Part shown: positions 7,200 through 7,329 of the stretch, piece after piece
How the letters are laid out: each line of letters starts with the position of its first letter
Numbering within the stretch: position 1 is the first letter of the stretch
Assembly: GCA_023231005.1 (NCBI GenBank)
Contig: JALNWG010000054.1
Coordinates: forward strand, 1 to 7,329
Origin: Bacteroidales bacterium
Lineage (GTDB): Bacteria > Bacteroidota > Bacteroidia > Bacteroidales > FEN-979
DNA length: 7,329 nt
Direction: 5' to 3'
Notes under the pieces: generated by a model
Told to the model about the DNA's origin: nothing
Seen by the model: only the letters and a program-made list of their open reading frames with translations
Database searches by the model: none
Made by a program: the position numbers and the translations under genes

Positions 7200-7329
7200 T
7201 TCATAAATAAAGCTACCTGAATAATCTGTTGTGTTCTGAACAACGTTGTCCTTCATAATCTTCTTACAAAGTTTGTTGCCAATGGCATCGTAAAGATATA
7301 GAATTTTATTTCCCCCGGCCATGAAATGC
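7095..7329 (-). pseudogene. RHS/YD-repeat protein fragment, 5' part off right edge, 3' end truncated
   Basis: On the minus strand the frame enters from the right edge (H-F-M-A-G-G-N) and shows a YD unit of the kind common near the end of Bacteroidota RHS proteins: KILYLYDAIGNKL, then VVQNTTDYSGSFIYE. Similarity stops at about 7200. The following 34 residues (from about 7199 to a stop at 7097-7095) do not continue with another YD or RHS-core segment, so the gene appears cut off and fused to unrelated sequence. The visible ATG at 7322-7320 is internal; the real start is outside the window. It points toward the RHS gene at 435-4682 from the opposite strand, but the two are different proteins at the residues visible here. 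Confidence 0.75.

Noticed and set aside
7011..7220. Plus-strand frame of 69 codons overlapping the DprA-like stop and the RHS fragment
   Set aside because: No recognisable protein, and its second part is antisense to the YD unit; treated as junction sequence.
1..7329. CRISPR array, tRNA, rRNA or intact insertion sequence
   Set aside because: No regularly spaced direct repeats, cloverleaf-like sequence, rRNA-like conserved runs or transposase frame were seen; the repetition in 435-4682 is protein-level YD repeats.

Overview
The window looks like an accessory segment from a member of the Bacteroidota. The best evidence is a type IX secretion system (T9SS) type A C-terminal sorting domain with its YPNP motif (4715-5188). 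Supporting signs are signal peptides ending in A-Q, AT-rich leaders without clear Shine-Dalgarno sites, and a RecQ-phosphoribosyltransferase architecture that I associate with Bacteroidota. Species cannot be told from the sequence.

Layout from left to right: (i) 1-95, minus strand, the start of a secreted protein that runs off the left edge; (ii) 96-434, a divergent gap without a convincing gene; (iii) 435-4682, a large intact secreted RHS/YD-repeat protein of 1415 residues with an unrecognised N-terminal domain, a complete RHS core ending in paired DP-x-G motifs, and an unrecognised tip of about 159 residues; (iv) 4715-5188, a small secreted protein made of a signal peptide, one YD motif and a T9SS sorting domain; (v) 5189-5478, a gap with one short hairpin; (vi) 5479-6216, the C-terminal remnant of a RecQ helicase fused to a ComF-like phosphoribosyltransferase (PRTase), with the whole helicase motor missing; (vii) 6229-7018, a DprA/Smf-like (SLOG fold) gene in two frames whose middle appears deleted; (viii) 7019-7329, a minus-strand fragment of a second RHS/YD protein running off the right edge, joined to sequence of unknown origin.

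The RHS gene and its small partner probably form a secretion or surface unit. The RecQ-PRTase and DprA-like pair are 12 bases apart and look like one operon that processed nucleic acid, plausibly a defence or DNA-uptake system. Both members are broken here, so this copy is probably a relic. The relic is AT-rich (sample lines of 28-35% GC by hand count, against up to 58% in a line of the RHS gene) and lies between oppositely oriented RHS sequences. That arrangement suggests a rearranged genomic island. The most rewarding lead is the ancestral intact RecQ-PRTase/DprA pair in relatives; the second is the RHS gene followed by a YD-plus-sorting-domain miniprotein.
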